NCBI RefSeq assembly: GCF_002909235.1
Contig: NZ_PHQQ01000001.1
Span: 124,001-188,000 of the forward strand
DNA: 64,000 nt
Direction: 5' to 3'
Source of the DNA: Arenibacter catalasegens
Lineage (GTDB): Bacteria > Bacteroidota > Bacteroidia > Flavobacteriales > Flavobacteriaceae
Positions 18,614 to 29,164 of this stretch are shown here, one piece after another (position 1 is the stretch's first letter; every line of letters starts with the position of its first letter). Under the pieces are notes generated by a model. The model had not been told where the DNA came from. It made no database searches and saw nothing but the letters and a program-made list of their open reading frames with translations. A program made the translations under genes and the position numbers.

Positions 18614-19669
18614 ATGAAGAAAAGGAGACAGTTCTTTAAAACAGCACTAGGGGTAGGAATGGCAACTCTAATTCCGACTAGAATTTTGGCCAATTCCCAA
18701 CCAACTCAATCGATTATTAAAATCATTAACCCTAAAGCTTTAAAAAAAGGGGATACCATTGGACTCATTGCCCCAGGTTATGCCATTAAACCAGAGATTT
18801 TGTTAGAAGCCAAAGAAACTTTGGAAAAAATGGGGTTTATACCTTTCCATACCCATCGCATACTTGGCAACCACGGGTACTTTAGCAATAGTGATACTGA
18901 AAGGGCAGCTGACTTAAACGAAATGTTTGCCAATAAAAATGTAGATGGAATACTTTGTGCCAGGGGAGGATACGGGTGTACTAGAATTATGCATATGATA
19001 GATTATGGCCTAATAAAGAAAAATCCAAAGGCAATAATTGGTTTTAGCGATATAACGGCTATTTTAAATGGCATTCATCAAGAAACCGGACTAATTACCT
19101 TTCACGGGCCAGTTGGGAGCACTATCAACGATGCATATAGTATTGAGCAGCTGCTCAATGTGGTAATGCAAACCAATGAATTGCCCATTATCAAAAATGT
19201 TGAAATAACAAAGCAGGAGGAATACCGCAAGGCAGAATACAATAGGTATTGCATTAACCCTGGTGTAGTACATGGAAAATTGGTAGGCGGTAGTTTAACA
19301 CTGGTAAATGCCCTGATAGGAACACCACATGAAATTGATTTTACCGATGCCATAGTCTTTTTGGAAGATATTGAAGAAGCCCCCTATCGCATTGATAGAA
19401 TGTTGACCCAATTAATTCAGGGTAAAACTTTTAATAAAGCTGCCGGATTTGTTTTTGGAGTTTTTAAAGGATGTGACAGTATCCCGAACACAAAATCGTT
19501 TACGCTCAAGGAGGTTATTATGGATAGGATCAAACCACTAGGTTTACCTGCAGTGTATGGCATGACATTTGGCCATATTGAAAACAATTTCACCTTGCCA
19601 ATAGGTATAAACGCCAAATTAGACACTGATAAAATGACATTGCATTTATTGGAAAAAGCAGTCCAATAA
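18614..19669 (+). CDS. LD-carboxypeptidase (S66 family)
   Basis: 351 residues. It starts with a twin-arginine-like signal (KKRRQFFKTALGVG), and TatC is encoded nearby, so Tat export is possible. The S66 family signatures are GDTIGLIAPG, LCARGGYGCTRIM and IIGFSDITAIL, with VHGKLVGGSLTLVNALIGTP and FLEDIEEAPYRIDRML further on. S66 enzymes remove the terminal D-alanine from muramyl tetrapeptides in peptidoglycan recycling. The frame is open from a GTG at 18539 but the ATG at 18614 gives the proper signal peptide. It is convergent with recQ. Confidence 0.88.
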   Translation: MKKRRQFFKTALGVGMATLIPTRILANSQPTQSIIKIINPKALKKGDTIGLIAPGYAIKPEILLEAKETLEKMGFIPFHTHRILGNHGYFSNSDTERAADLNEMFANKNVDGILCARGGYGCTRIMHMIDYGLIKKNPKAIIGFSDITAILNGIHQETGLITFHGPVGSTINDAYSIEQLLNVVMQTNELPIIKNVEITKQEEYRKAEYNRYCINPGVVHGKLVGGSLTLVNALIGTPHEIDFTDAIVFLEDIEEAPYRIDRMLTQLIQGKTFNKAAGFVFGVFKGCDSIPNTKSFTLKEVIMDRIKPLGLPAVYGMTFGHIENNFTLPIGINAKLDTDKMTLHLLEKAVQ

Positions 19670-19785
19670 AGATTTGGCACATAGCATAACACTATGGGCC
19701 TCAACTGCCAGAAGCTAGAAACTAGGGTTAATGTGCGAAGTTGGACCCTCCTAGTTAAATGTCCAAATCAACAATGCGACAGCCT

Positions 19786-22002
19786 TTAGTTGGCTACCTC
19801 ACTTATAAACTTTAATCTATACAATCTTAGTTCTTCGTCTTCATAATCACCATCAAACTCCTTCAACGCCACTTCTAGGTCATCGGTCTGGGCCTCCAAG
19901 AAATAATCATGAATCTCTTCTTGTTGATCTTCATCCAAAATATCATCGATCCAATAGGCAATATTCAATTTGGTACCGCTAAAGACAATTTGTTCCATTT
20001 CCTTTATCAACTCTTTCAACTCCAACCCCTTAGCCGAAGCAATATCGTCCAATGGCAATTTTCTATCCACGTTTTGAATGATATATAGCTTCAAGGATGA
20101 ATTGGCACCTGTACTTTTTACGATCAGATCATCTGGTCTTAATATGTTGTTATCCTCAACATAAGCAGCGATTTGATCCACAAATGGCTTACCGTACTTT
20201 TTCGCCTTACCTTCTCCAACTCCATAGATATTTACCAATTCATCTAAGGATATTGGGTATTTAAGGGCCATATCCTCTAAGGAGGGATCTTGAAATACTA
20301 CAAAGGGCGGCACACCCAATTTATGGGCCTCTCTTTTTCTTAAGTCCTTTAAAATTTTCAGTAAATTGTTATCGGCCACACCACCAGACGCTTTAGCGGC
20401 GCTTACAATGGCATCATCAGCTTCCTTATTGTATACATGATCCATCGTCATCATAAATGATGTTGGATTCTTTACATATTCCTTACCTGCAGGAGTTACG
20501 TGCAGTATACCATATTGCTCAATTTCTTTTTTAAGCATTCCGGCAACAAGTGTTTGACGTATCAAGGCCATCCAATAGCCTTTATCTTTGTCCTTTCCAC
20601 TTCCGAAGAATTCCTTTTCGTCTGTCCTATGTGATGAGATCAAGGCGTTTACCTTTCCCGTTAATGCCCTAACTATTTCTTTGGACTTAAATTTTTCACT
20701 GGTACCAGATACCACATTTATCAACTTTACCACATCCTCTGTCGCCTCTTGCTTTTCCTTGGGATTTCTGGTATTATCATCCATTTCAGCACCATCCCCA
20801 TTAATTTCATCGAATTCCTCCCCAAAATAATGAAGTATGAATTTTCGGCGAGACATTGAGGTTTCAGCGTAACCCACAATTTCCTGAAGCAGTGCATTTC
20901 CGATTTCCTGTTCGGCTACCGGCTTTCCTGACATGAATTTTTCCAGTTTCTCCACATCCTTATAGGAGTAAAAGGCAAGACAATGTCCCTCTCCGCCGTC
21001 TCTTCCAGCCCTTCCGGTCTCCTGATAATAGCTTTCTATACTTTTGGGTATATCGTGATGAATAACAAAGCGTACATCTGGTTTATCAATACCCATTCCA
21101 AAAGCAATGGTTGCAACCACCACATCTACATCCTCCATTAAAAACATATCCTGATGCCTGGATCTAGTTTTACCATCCAATCCTGCATGATAAGGTACGG
21201 CACTAACACCGTTGACCTGCAGTACCTGGGCCAACTCCTCTACCCGCTTCCTGCTAAGACAATAAATAATACCGGACTTGCCAGAATTTTGCTTAACAAA
21301 ACGAATAATATCCCCGTCAACATTTTGAGTCTTTGGCCTTATCTCATAATAAAGGTTAGGCCGGTTAAAACTGGCCTTAAATACCTTGGCATCTGTTATA
21401 CCCAGATTCTTAATAATATCTTCCTGAACTTTAGGGGTCGCTGTGGCGGTAAGGGCAATCAAGGGAATATTGTCTCCCAACCTACCAACAATAGATTTAA
21501 GATTGCGGTATTCTGGCCTAAAATCGTGCCCCCATTCCGATATACAATGCGCCTCATCCACAGCAACAAAGGAAATTTTCTCCCCTTGTAAAAAGGCAAC
21601 ATATTCGTCCTTTGTCAATGATTCTGGCGCCACATATAAAAGTTTGGTCACCCCACTGCTTACATCCTGTTTCACTTGCTTGATCTCTGTCTTTGTTAAG
21701 GAGGAGTTCAAAACATGGGCCACCCCTATTTCACTGGACACGTCCCTAATAGCATCTACCTGATTTTTCATCAGGGCGATCAAAGGGGACACCACTATTG
21801 CAGTACCCTCCTGCATCAGCGCCGGCAATTGATAACACAGAGATTTCCCACCACCAGTGGGCATTATTACAAAGGTATTTTTACCCTGTACAATATTCTT
21901 TATAACATTTTCCTGTAAACCTTTGAATTCGGAGAATCCAAAATACTTTTTTAGAGAGGCATGTAAATCAATCTCACTTATACCCATACCGTACTTCACC
22001 AT
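19786..22002 (-). CDS. recQ: ATP-dependent DNA helicase RecQ
   Basis: 738 residues. Superfamily-2 helicase motifs are present: Walker A MPTGGGKSLCYQLP (about 50-63), DEAH box VDEAHCISEWGHDFRPEY, motif III ALTATAT and motif VI QETGRAGRDG. The C-terminal RQC zinc/winged-helix region (about 350-510) and an HRDC domain (about 530-610, LKDLRKREAHKLGVPPFVVF) follow, with an acidic tail. RecQ unwinds DNA in recombination and fork repair. It is divergent from kdsD across a 194-bp gap, an arrangement familiar from flavobacterial genomes. Confidence 0.95.
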   Translation of the reverse strand: MVKYGMGISEIDLHASLKKYFGFSEFKGLQENVIKNIVQGKNTFVIMPTGGGKSLCYQLPALMQEGTAIVVSPLIALMKNQVDAIRDVSSEIGVAHVLNSSLTKTEIKQVKQDVSSGVTKLLYVAPESLTKDEYVAFLQGEKISFVAVDEAHCISEWGHDFRPEYRNLKSIVGRLGDNIPLIALTATATPKVQEDIIKNLGITDAKVFKASFNRPNLYYEIRPKTQNVDGDIIRFVKQNSGKSGIIYCLSRKRVEELAQVLQVNGVSAVPYHAGLDGKTRSRHQDMFLMEDVDVVVATIAFGMGIDKPDVRFVIHHDIPKSIESYYQETGRAGRDGGEGHCLAFYSYKDVEKLEKFMSGKPVAEQEIGNALLQEIVGYAETSMSRRKFILHYFGEEFDEINGDGAEMDDNTRNPKEKQEATEDVVKLINVVSGTSEKFKSKEIVRALTGKVNALISSHRTDEKEFFGSGKDKDKGYWMALIRQTLVAGMLKKEIEQYGILHVTPAGKEYVKNPTSFMMTMDHVYNKEADDAIVSAAKASGGVADNNLLKILKDLRKREAHKLGVPPFVVFQDPSLEDMALKYPISLDELVNIYGVGEGKAKKYGKPFVDQIAAYVEDNNILRPDDLIVKSTGANSSLKLYIIQNVDRKLPLDDIASAKGLELKELIKEMEQIVFSGTKLNIAYWIDDILDEDQQEEIHDYFLEAQTDDLEVALKEFDGDYEDEELRLYRLKFISEVAN

Positions 22003-22037
22003 TTTGATTAATATATATTGGCACCAACACCAAAAAG

Positions 22038-22060
22038 AAATTCCTTAAGTTAAGGAATTT
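22038..22060. other. 23-bp palindrome in the recQ-kdsD divergent region
   Basis: AAATTCCTTAA and TTAAGGAATTT are perfect arms around a single G. This is either a regulatory site for the divergent pair or a weak leftward/rightward hairpin (T-rich on the plus-strand 3' side). It lies 36 bp upstream of recQ. Confidence 0.4.
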
Positions 22061-22133
22061 TTGTCTTTTTAATAAGTATTTATTATAAATAAATTTGTTC
22101 AAATTTAAAATTTACTATAAACTTAAGTTTATG

Positions 22134-22141
22134 TAATTTTG
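22134..22141 (+). promoter_or_regulatory. Possible -7 promoter element of kdsD
   Basis: TAATTTTG matches TAnnTTTG and lies 55 bp before the TTG start codon of kdsD. No good TTG -33 element is visible at the usual distance, so it may be weak. Confidence 0.35.
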
Positions 22142-22196
22142 TATTATAAATATAAGACTTTCTTTTAGGAAAATCATCACATAATTTTAAATTACT

Positions 22197-23162
22197 TTGA
22201 GCAATACCAAAGCTATATTGGCCATAGCAAAGAAAACCATTGAAACTGAGGCCGAAGCAATATTCCATTTAGGATCTCTCCTAAACGAAGACTTTTCGAA
22301 AGCGGTGGAATGCATTAGACAATCCAAAGGAAGGGTTATAATATCGGGCATTGGAAAAAGCGCCCTAATTGCCTCTAAAATTGTTGCTACCCTAAATTCT
22401 ACAGGCACTCCGTCTATTTTTATGCATGCTGCGGATGCAATCCATGGTGATCTTGGTACCGTTCAGAAAAACGATGTGGTTATTTGTATTTCCAAAAGTG
22501 GAAATACCGCAGAAATTAAAATGTTGGTACCCTTGATCAAAAGTGGCCATAACAAATTAATAGGAATGACCGGCAACCTAGATTCTTTTTTGGCCGTACA
22601 GGCCGACTATGTTTTGAATACCTATGTAGAAAAGGAGGCCTGCCCCAATAATTTAGCACCAACTACAAGCACAACCGCCCAATTGGTTATAGGTGATGCT
22701 TTGGCTATCTGCCTATTGGAACTAAAAGGTTTCAGCAGCAAGGACTTTGCAAAATACCACCCTGGTGGTGCCTTGGGCAAGAAGCTCTATTTAAGGGTAG
22801 GCGATATCTCTAGTAACAATCAGATACCCCAAGTGAATACCAACAGTGATGTAAAATCCGTAATTGTAGAAATCTCTGAAAAAATGTTGGGAGCTACCGC
22901 AGTATTGGAAAATAATAAAATAGTAGGCATAATTACCGATGGGGATATTAGGCGAATGCTCAATAAATATGATAATATCTATGGATTAACTGCCAAAGAT
23001 ATTATGAGCGCAACACCCAAAACCATTGCTACGGACGTGCTTGCCGTGAAAGCATTGGAATTAATGCAAGCCAAAAACATCTCACAATTATTGGTTGTTG
23101 AGGGGGAAAATTACAAAGGAATAGTACATTTACACAATTTAATTAAAGAAGGCATATTATAA
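22197..23162 (+). CDS. kdsD: KpsF/GutQ-family arabinose-5-phosphate isomerase
   Basis: 321 residues. An N-terminal SIS sugar-phosphate domain (about 35-170; GIGKSALIASKIVATLNSTG, ISKSGNTAEIK) is followed by two CBS domains (about 205-320). It interconverts ribulose-5-P and arabinose-5-P, the first step to KDO for lipopolysaccharide. The start is TTG: no ATG occurs early in the frame, and the TTG gives the usual family N-terminus and length. The last base of its stop is the first base of the tatC ATG (TAATG), so the two are translationally coupled. lptB, another LPS gene, follows. Confidence 0.92.
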   Translation: MSNTKAILAIAKKTIETEAEAIFHLGSLLNEDFSKAVECIRQSKGRVIISGIGKSALIASKIVATLNSTGTPSIFMHAADAIHGDLGTVQKNDVVICISKSGNTAEIKMLVPLIKSGHNKLIGMTGNLDSFLAVQADYVLNTYVEKEACPNNLAPTTSTTAQLVIGDALAICLLELKGFSSKDFAKYHPGGALGKKLYLRVGDISSNNQIPQVNTNSDVKSVIVEISEKMLGATAVLENNKIVGIITDGDIRRMLNKYDNIYGLTAKDIMSATPKTIATDVLAVKALELMQAKNISQLLVVEGENYKGIVHLHNLIKEGIL

Positions 23163-24001
23163 TGACAAAACAGATTAAGACCCCGAATGAAATGTCGTTC
23201 CTAGATCATTTGGAAGAACTAAGGTGGCATCTAATAAGATCAACTTTGGCCATAGTTATTATTGGAGGAGTAGCTTTTTTAATGAAAAGTTTTATTTTTG
23301 ATACGGTCATTTTTGGGCCTATGATGCCAGATTTCCCGACTTACCACGTATTCTGCGACTTTTCCAAAATGTTGGGTTTTAGTGAAGCCTTTTGTAATAG
23401 TGAACCCGAGTTTACGGTACAGAGTAGACAAATGTCAGAACAATTTTCGGCCCACATTTGGACTTCTATTTGGGCTGGTTTTATCATTGGATTTCCCTAT
23501 GTTTTATACGAATTGTGGAAATTTATTGCCCCAGGTCTACACGATAACGAGCGCCAGAATGCAAGAGGCTTTATTTTTATAGCTTCCGCACTTTTCTTTA
23601 CTGGTGTATTGTTCGGTTATTATGTAGTAGCCCCTTTATCAATAAATTTCCTAGGAAGTTACTCTATAAGTGACTCCGTGGTAAGGGAAATAGACCTTCT
23701 CTCGTACATCGCCACCGTAAGGGCTTCGGTCATTGCTTGCGGTTTAATTTTTGAATTACCTATAATCATATATTTCTTGACAAAAATAGGTCTCGTTACT
23801 CCTGAAATACTGCGTAAATACAGAAAAATTGCCCTTGTAGTAGTACTTATTCTATCTGCTGTAATTACACCTCCTGATGTAGCTAGTCAAATTATTGTGG
23901 CTGTTCCTATATTAGTTCTCTACCAAGTAAGTATTTACATTTCCAAGGTGGTTTTGAGAAGAGATGCTAAGAGAGAAAAGAAAAGAGCGAAAGCGAGCTA
24001 A
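23162..24001 (+). CDS. tatC: Sec-independent protein translocase subunit TatC
   Basis: 279 residues with six membrane spans. The N-terminal MSFLDHLEELRWHLIRS is the TatC signature that contacts the twin-arginine signal, and FELPIIIYFLTKIGLV is the conserved fourth/fifth-span region. Residues about 55-95 form a longer periplasmic loop, as in other Bacteroidota. It forms the Tat receptor complex; TatA/B are not in this window. The start overlaps the kdsD stop. The C-terminus is very basic (RRDAKREKKRAKAS). Confidence 0.95.
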   Translation: MTKQIKTPNEMSFLDHLEELRWHLIRSTLAIVIIGGVAFLMKSFIFDTVIFGPMMPDFPTYHVFCDFSKMLGFSEAFCNSEPEFTVQSRQMSEQFSAHIWTSIWAGFIIGFPYVLYELWKFIAPGLHDNERQNARGFIFIASALFFTGVLFGYYVVAPLSINFLGSYSISDSVVREIDLLSYIATVRASVIACGLIFELPIIIYFLTKIGLVTPEILRKYRKIALVVVLILSAVITPPDVASQIIVAVPILVLYQVSIYISKVVLRRDAKREKKRAKAS

Positions 24002-24239
24002 GAATTTAATTCCTGCTCTATTTTAAGAAAAATAAAAACCTTGGGCCGGTATCCAAAGAGATAATCCTTTTTAATAAGAGGTGATTTTAATTCTGGTTAA
24101 CGAGACCCTTTTATAAACCAGCATTTAAAAATCCCTTGTTCATTTAGGGTGAAGATGGATTAAAAAGAAGGTTAAAAAAACTACAATATCTTTTCCTAAA
24201 CTAATATAAGGCTTAGTTTTGGAGAATAGCAAAGGTACT

Positions 24240-24980
24240 ATGAAGCTAAGAGCAGATAATATAATGAAGTCCTACCGAGGGCGACAAGTAGTTAAAGGAA
24301 TTTCATTGGAAGTAAACCAAGGAGAAATTGTTGGTTTACTTGGTCCCAATGGTGCTGGAAAAACCACCTCTTTCTACATGATCGTAGGTTTGATCAAACC
24401 AAATGGAGGTAACATTTTTCTGGATAAAATGGAAATTACCCGCTTTCCCATGTACAAAAGAGCGCAAAATGGTATTGGATATTTGGCACAGGAAGCCTCT
24501 GTATTTAGGAAATTGAGCATCGAAAAGAATATACTAAGTGTACTGCAATTGACCAAGTTGAGCAAAAAAGAGCAGTTAATGAAGATGGAATCGCTCATAG
24601 AGGAATTTGGACTAGGCCATATTCGAAAAAACCGGGGCGATCTTTTATCCGGTGGAGAAAGAAGGAGAACAGAGATTGCCAGGGCATTGGCCACCGACCC
24701 TAAATTTATTTTATTAGATGAACCATTTGCTGGAGTTGACCCTGTTGCCGTTGAGGATATACAAAGAATTGTTGCCCAGCTTAAAAATAAAAATATAGGC
24801 ATTTTAATTACCGATCATAACGTACAGGAAACATTGGCAATTACAGAACGTTCTTATTTAATGTTCGAGGGAGGTATCCTTAAATCTGGGATACCCGAAG
24901 ATTTGGCTGCCGATGAGATGGTACGTAAGGTATATTTGGGACAGAATTTTGAACTTCGTAAAAAGAAACTGGATTTTTAG
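24240..24980 (+). CDS. lptB: LPS export ABC transporter ATP-binding protein LptB
   Basis: 246 residues. Walker [12 protein letters not shown] (about 33-43), signature [16 protein letters not shown], Walker [14 protein letters not shown] and the switch ITDHNV are all present. The sequence after Walker B is the LptB-specific PVAVEDIQ. With LptF/G (not here) it powers lipopolysaccharide extraction from the inner membrane. The frame is open from a TTG at 24219, but the ATG at 24240 gives the normal N-terminus. The 240-bp gap before it contains nothing recognisable. kdsD-tatC-lptB point the same way. Confidence 0.94.
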   Translation: MKLRADNIMKSYRGRQVVKGISLEVNQGEIVGLLGPNGAGKTTSFYMIVGLIKPNGGNIFLDKMEITRFPMYKRAQNGIGYLAQEASVFRKLSIEKNILSVLQLTKLSKKEQLMKMESLIEEFGLGHIRKNRGDLLSGGERRRTEIARALATDPKFILLDEPFAGVDPVAVEDIQRIVAQLKNKNIGILITDHNVQETLAITERSYLMFEGGILKSGIPEDLAADEMVRKVYLGQNFELRKKKLDF

Positions 24981-25109
24981 TTTTTTTTGAAACAACTTCC
25001 AAATCAAAAATAGTTATTGCCCTTATATTTCCCTAAGCCTATACCGGCGCTTTACCCATCTTTCTAAAAGTTACTGAAATCAATGGCTCCAAAGGGAAGA
25101 TTACAACCC

Positions 25110-25871
25110 TTAAACTGTTTGCGGGCTATTCATATGATCCACTAAGGAACTAACAACATAGAAGGCAATTATGGCCGGAATAGCTATAAATTTCATGGTA
25201 AGTATCAGCACAAAACTTACTACAATAAATATATACCGCAGTGCATTATCCTTAAAGCCCCAATTATTAAACTTCAAGGCAAAAAGACTAATACGGGCAT
25301 TCAATAAATAAGAACTCAAAAGTGTTGTACCTATCAAAAACCATTTATTTAGGATAATGGTATTTAATAAATCATTGTTGTGATAAAGTAATATTAGTGG
25401 GAAAGAAAGTATCAGCAGGGCATTAGCCGGGGTAGGTAGACCCACAAAGGAGGAAACCTGATTTTCATCCAAGTTAAATTTAGCCAAACGATAGGCCGAA
25501 GCAAGGGTAATCAGAAACCCAAAGAAAGGTAGCAAGGGAATATCAAATGCCGCCCACCTCATAGTCTCTGCCGAATCCAGTTGCAGTCCAATGTTCCATC
25601 CACCATTGTAAGACATACTCAATAGTTGAAACATCACGATACCAGGCACCAATCCGCTAGTAATCATATCGGCAAGGGAATCCAATTGCAATCCCAATTC
25701 ACTTTTTACATCCAAAACACGAGCTGCCAATCCATCAAAAAAATCAAAAAAAATGCCTAAGAAAACAAAAACCGCCGCCATCTCCAACTTGTTCAGAACG
25801 GCAAACACAGTGGCTACACAACCGCAAAAAACATTTAGCAGGGTTATAATATTTGGAATATGGCGTTTCAT
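25110..25871 (-). CDS. pssA: CDP-diacylglycerol-serine O-phosphatidyltransferase
   Basis: 253 residues, several membrane spans. The CDP-alcohol phosphotransferase signature D-G-x2-A-R-x8-G-x3-D-x3-D is complete (Asp46-Gly47, Ala50-Arg51, Gly60, Asp64, Asp68). The N-terminal KRHIPNIITLLNVFCGC is typical of PssA. It makes phosphatidylserine, the precursor of phosphatidylethanolamine. It is transcribed leftward, convergent with lptB and divergent from the DUF4105 gene. Confidence 0.93.
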   Translation of the reverse strand: MKRHIPNIITLLNVFCGCVATVFAVLNKLEMAAVFVFLGIFFDFFDGLAARVLDVKSELGLQLDSLADMITSGLVPGIVMFQLLSMSYNGGWNIGLQLDSAETMRWAAFDIPLLPFFGFLITLASAYRLAKFNLDENQVSSFVGLPTPANALLILSFPLILLYHNNDLLNTIILNKWFLIGTTLLSSYLLNARISLFALKFNNWGFKDNALRYIFIVVSFVLILTMKFIAIPAIIAFYVVSSLVDHMNSPQTV

Positions 25872-26069
25872 AGAACTGGTTTTAAATAATTTAGAACCTA
25901 AATCTGCATCTTACAGTTTTGGTATCGTCGTGTAAAAATACCATTTATATAAAAATGCTGTTAAAATATATCTTGTTTTTTATAATACACTAGGCTATGC
26001 CCCACAATTCCTTTAAATTATTCGATATTTGCGTTGATATTTTCAAAAAATAGTGGATTTCAACAGTAT

Positions 26070-27254
26070 ATGCGGATACAGATTCTTATTTATACATTTC
26101 TTTTAGGCCTAATATCCTTCGGCTATGCGCAGGTTCGGGAACTAACCCCCGAGGCCCAAATAAGCGTTTTAACATGTGGTACTGGAAGTGACCTATACAC
26201 CACATTTGGCCATAGTGCCTTTAGGATACAGGATCCTGCACAAGGAGTGGACTGGGTATACAACTACGGGACTTTTAATTTTGACCCACCAATGTTCTAT
26301 GTAGAGTTCGCTACGGGTAAATTGTTCTATTCTCTGAGCAAGCAGAACATGCCCAATTTCTTATACGCATACGAATTGGAGAACAGATGGGTAAAGGAAC
26401 AACTCTTAAAGCTTACTCCCATTCAAAAAAATGAATTGTTCCAATTTTTGGAAAACAACTATCGCCCTGAAAACAGAGATTATAAATACGATTTCTTTTT
26501 TAACAATTGCGCCACTAAAATAGGCGATGTATTACAAGAAGCCTTAGGTGAAAAGTTACTTTTCAAAGATGATCATTTAGAAAAAGAGTACACCTTCAGA
26601 CAACTTATCCACCAAAACCTAATCACCAATTCTTGGTCTAGCTTCGGAATTGATTTGGCCTTAGGGGCCGTAATCGACAGGACAGCCACTGTAAAAGAAC
26701 ATATGTTCTTACCTATATATGTAATGCAACAATTGGACAATACCACCTTGGCCGACCATGAGCTTGTACTTAGGGAAAGAACCATATTAGAGTCCGTAAA
26801 AAAGAAGGGAAAGGGGTACTTTTTGGCTTCCCCCCTATTCTGGATCTTGGCAATGCTAGTGTTGGTACTGGCCATAACTTATATTGATTATAAAAACCAA
26901 ATTAGAAGCAGGGTGATCGATTCCCTGTTATTTTTCGTGACCGGTCTGGCCGGTGTCCTATTAATTTTCCTTTGGTTTTTTACGGACCACAGCGCTACAG
27001 CCAACAACTTTAATATTTTATGGGTATTCCCTTTAAATTTAATTGTTGGTTTCGTTATTATAAAAAAGAAGAATACCCCTAATTGGCTGCCCAATTACCT
27101 ATTATTTCTATTGGGCTTATTGGGCTTGACCCTAATATTAGCAATATTTAAGATACAGGTGTTCTCCCCCCTAACCATACCACTTTGGATCATGCTGGGC
27201 GTAAGATATCTTTTTTTATGGAAGTATTTCCAGCAACAAATCAGTATAAAATAA
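26070..27254 (+). CDS. DUF4105 membrane protein (LNB-like N-terminal domain)
   Basis: 394 residues. A signal peptide ends at FGYAQ. The N-terminal domain contains STF-type residues TTFGHSAFRI and YDFFFNNCATKIGDVL, the His/Cys pair of the DUF4105/LNB family thought to be papain-like (NlpC/P60-related). The C-terminal third has four or five membrane spans (from about 260 on). The open frame begins at a TTG 12 codons earlier; the ATG at 26070 gives a clean signal peptide. The function is not established. The ABC-F gene starts 8 bp after its stop, so both are probably one transcript. Confidence 0.85.
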   Translation: MRIQILIYTFLLGLISFGYAQVRELTPEAQISVLTCGTGSDLYTTFGHSAFRIQDPAQGVDWVYNYGTFNFDPPMFYVEFATGKLFYSLSKQNMPNFLYAYELENRWVKEQLLKLTPIQKNELFQFLENNYRPENRDYKYDFFFNNCATKIGDVLQEALGEKLLFKDDHLEKEYTFRQLIHQNLITNSWSSFGIDLALGAVIDRTATVKEHMFLPIYVMQQLDNTTLADHELVLRERTILESVKKKGKGYFLASPLFWILAMLVLVLAITYIDYKNQIRSRVIDSLLFFVTGLAGVLLIFLWFFTDHSATANNFNILWVFPLNLIVGFVIIKKKNTPNWLPNYLLFLLGLLGLTLILAIFKIQVFSPLTIPLWIMLGVRYLFLWKYFQQQISIK

Positions 27255-27262
27255 TACCTTAG

Positions 27263-29143
27263 ATGAACCTACTTACCGTAGAAAACATATCCAAGTCATT
27301 TGGCGAGTTATCACTTTTTTCAAATATTTCTTTTGGCATCAATAAGGATCAAAAGATTGCACTTATTGCTAAAAATGGTAGTGGAAAAACTTCCATCCTT
27401 AATATACTATCCGGCAAAGATGCTTCGGATACGGGTCAAATCAATAGCCGAAAAGGCATTCGAATTTCATTTTTGGAACAAGAACCTGATTTAGACCCTC
27501 TATTAACCGTAGAGGAAACCATATTCGCATCGGACAACGATGTTTTGAAAGTTCTTCGAAACTACGAACATGCACTACTGAATCCGGAAGACGAAAATGC
27601 CTATCAAAAGGCTTTTGAAGCCATGGAACGCTATGATGCTTGGGATTTTGAAACCCAATACAAGCAGATACTTTTCAAATTAAAACTGGAAGATCTTGAT
27701 GTTAAAGTAGGACTACTTTCCGGAGGACAAAAGAAGCGATTAGCCCTGGCCAATGCCCTTATCAACAGGCCCGAATTGCTAATACTGGATGAACCTACCA
27801 ACCATTTGGATCTTGAAATGATCGAGTGGCTGGAACAGTATTTTGCCAAGGAAAATATGACCTTGTTTATGGTTACCCATGATCGATATTTCCTGGAACG
27901 CGTTTGCAATGAAATCATTGAGTTGGACAACGGGCAACTGTATTCCTACAAGGGAAATTATTCCTATTATTTGGAAAAAAGAGAGGCACGGATAGAACAG
28001 GAGGTGGTAGAACAGCACAAGTCCAAAATTTTATTTAAAAAAGAATTGGATTGGATGCGCAAACAACCAAAAGCACGAACTACAAAATCGAAATCAAGAA
28101 TCGATGATTTTCACACCATAAAGGAAAAGGCGAGTCAACGTAGAAAAGAGCACGAGGTACAGCTGGAGATTAATATGGAACGCATGGGGAGCAAAATTGT
28201 AGAGCTACATAAAATATCCAAATCCTTTCCCAATAAACCCATTCTGGATAAATTTGAATATAATTTCCTCAAAGGAGAGCGAATCGGCATAATTGGAAAA
28301 AATGGTACCGGAAAATCTACCTTTTTAAATTTAATAAGTGGTACGGAACAACCTGATAGTGGCAAGGTCATTACAGGGGAAACCATTAAGTTTGGCTATT
28401 ACACCCAAAAGGGGATTACCATTAAAGAAGGTCAAAAGGTTATTGATGTTATTCGCGAATTTGGGGATTACATTCCCTTAATGAAAGGAAAGCAAATTTC
28501 TGCCCAACAATTATTGGAACGTTTTCTATTCGACCGTAAAAAGCAATATGATTTTGTTGAAAAATTAAGTGGCGGTGAGCGCAAGCGTTTATATTTATGT
28601 ACCGTATTGATACAAAATCCGAACTTTCTAATCTTGGATGAACCTACAAACGATTTAGACATAGTTACCCTAAACGTATTGGAAAGCTTTCTACTTGATT
28701 TCCCTGGATGCCTTCTGGTAGTTTCCCATGACCGTTATTTTATGGACAAGATTGTAGACCACCTTTTTGTTTTTAGGGGGGATACCGAAATTGAGGACTT
28801 CCCGGGCAATTATTCAGATTTCAGATCCTATGAAGATAGTAACGTACAGGAAAGCAAGGCTATTAAGGAAAAGGCGGTCGAAGTAAAAAACTCCAAAACC
28901 ACCTGGAAATCGGAAGAAACAGAAAAGAAACTTTCCTTTTTGGAACAAAAGGAATACAAACAATTGGAAAAGGAAATACAAAAACTGGAATCCAAAAAGG
29001 AAGTAATCCAGAATAAATTTACAGACAACACATTGTCAGGTGATGATATTTCCAAATTATCCATACAATTAAAAGAAATTACCGATACCATAGAAGAAAA
29101 AACGGAACGCTGGTTCAAACTTTCAATGTCCATGGACGCATAG
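27263..29143 (+). CDS. ABC-F family ATPase (Uup-like)
   Basis: 626 residues with two ABC domains and no membrane part. The Walker A motifs are AKNGSGKTS and GKNGTGKST, the signatures LSGGQKKRLALA and LSGGERKRLYL, with both Walker B motifs (LILDEPTNHLDL, LILDEPTNDLDI). Between them is the basic ABC-F linker (about 240-300). The end (about 540-626) is a charged coiled coil (LEQKEYKQLEKEIQKLESKKEV) as in Uup, so the protein likely acts at the ribosome or on branched DNA. It follows the DUF4105 gene in one operon, with the methyltransferase relic after it. Confidence 0.9.
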   Translation: MNLLTVENISKSFGELSLFSNISFGINKDQKIALIAKNGSGKTSILNILSGKDASDTGQINSRKGIRISFLEQEPDLDPLLTVEETIFASDNDVLKVLRNYEHALLNPEDENAYQKAFEAMERYDAWDFETQYKQILFKLKLEDLDVKVGLLSGGQKKRLALANALINRPELLILDEPTNHLDLEMIEWLEQYFAKENMTLFMVTHDRYFLERVCNEIIELDNGQLYSYKGNYSYYLEKREARIEQEVVEQHKSKILFKKELDWMRKQPKARTTKSKSRIDDFHTIKEKASQRRKEHEVQLEINMERMGSKIVELHKISKSFPNKPILDKFEYNFLKGERIGIIGKNGTGKSTFLNLISGTEQPDSGKVITGETIKFGYYTQKGITIKEGQKVIDVIREFGDYIPLMKGKQISAQQLLERFLFDRKKQYDFVEKLSGGERKRLYLCTVLIQNPNFLILDEPTNDLDIVTLNVLESFLLDFPGCLLVVSHDRYFMDKIVDHLFVFRGDTEIEDFPGNYSDFRSYEDSNVQESKAIKEKAVEVKNSKTTWKSEETEKKLSFLEQKEYKQLEKEIQKLESKKEVIQNKFTDNTLSGDDISKLSIQLKEITDTIEEKTERWFKLSMSMDA

Positions 29144-29164
29144 TCCTTTAAAAAAGCGTCTAAG

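Noticed and set aside
24374-24802. 142-residue minus-strand ORF
   Set aside because: Antisense to lptB, rich in Ser/Leu as expected for a complementary shadow frame.
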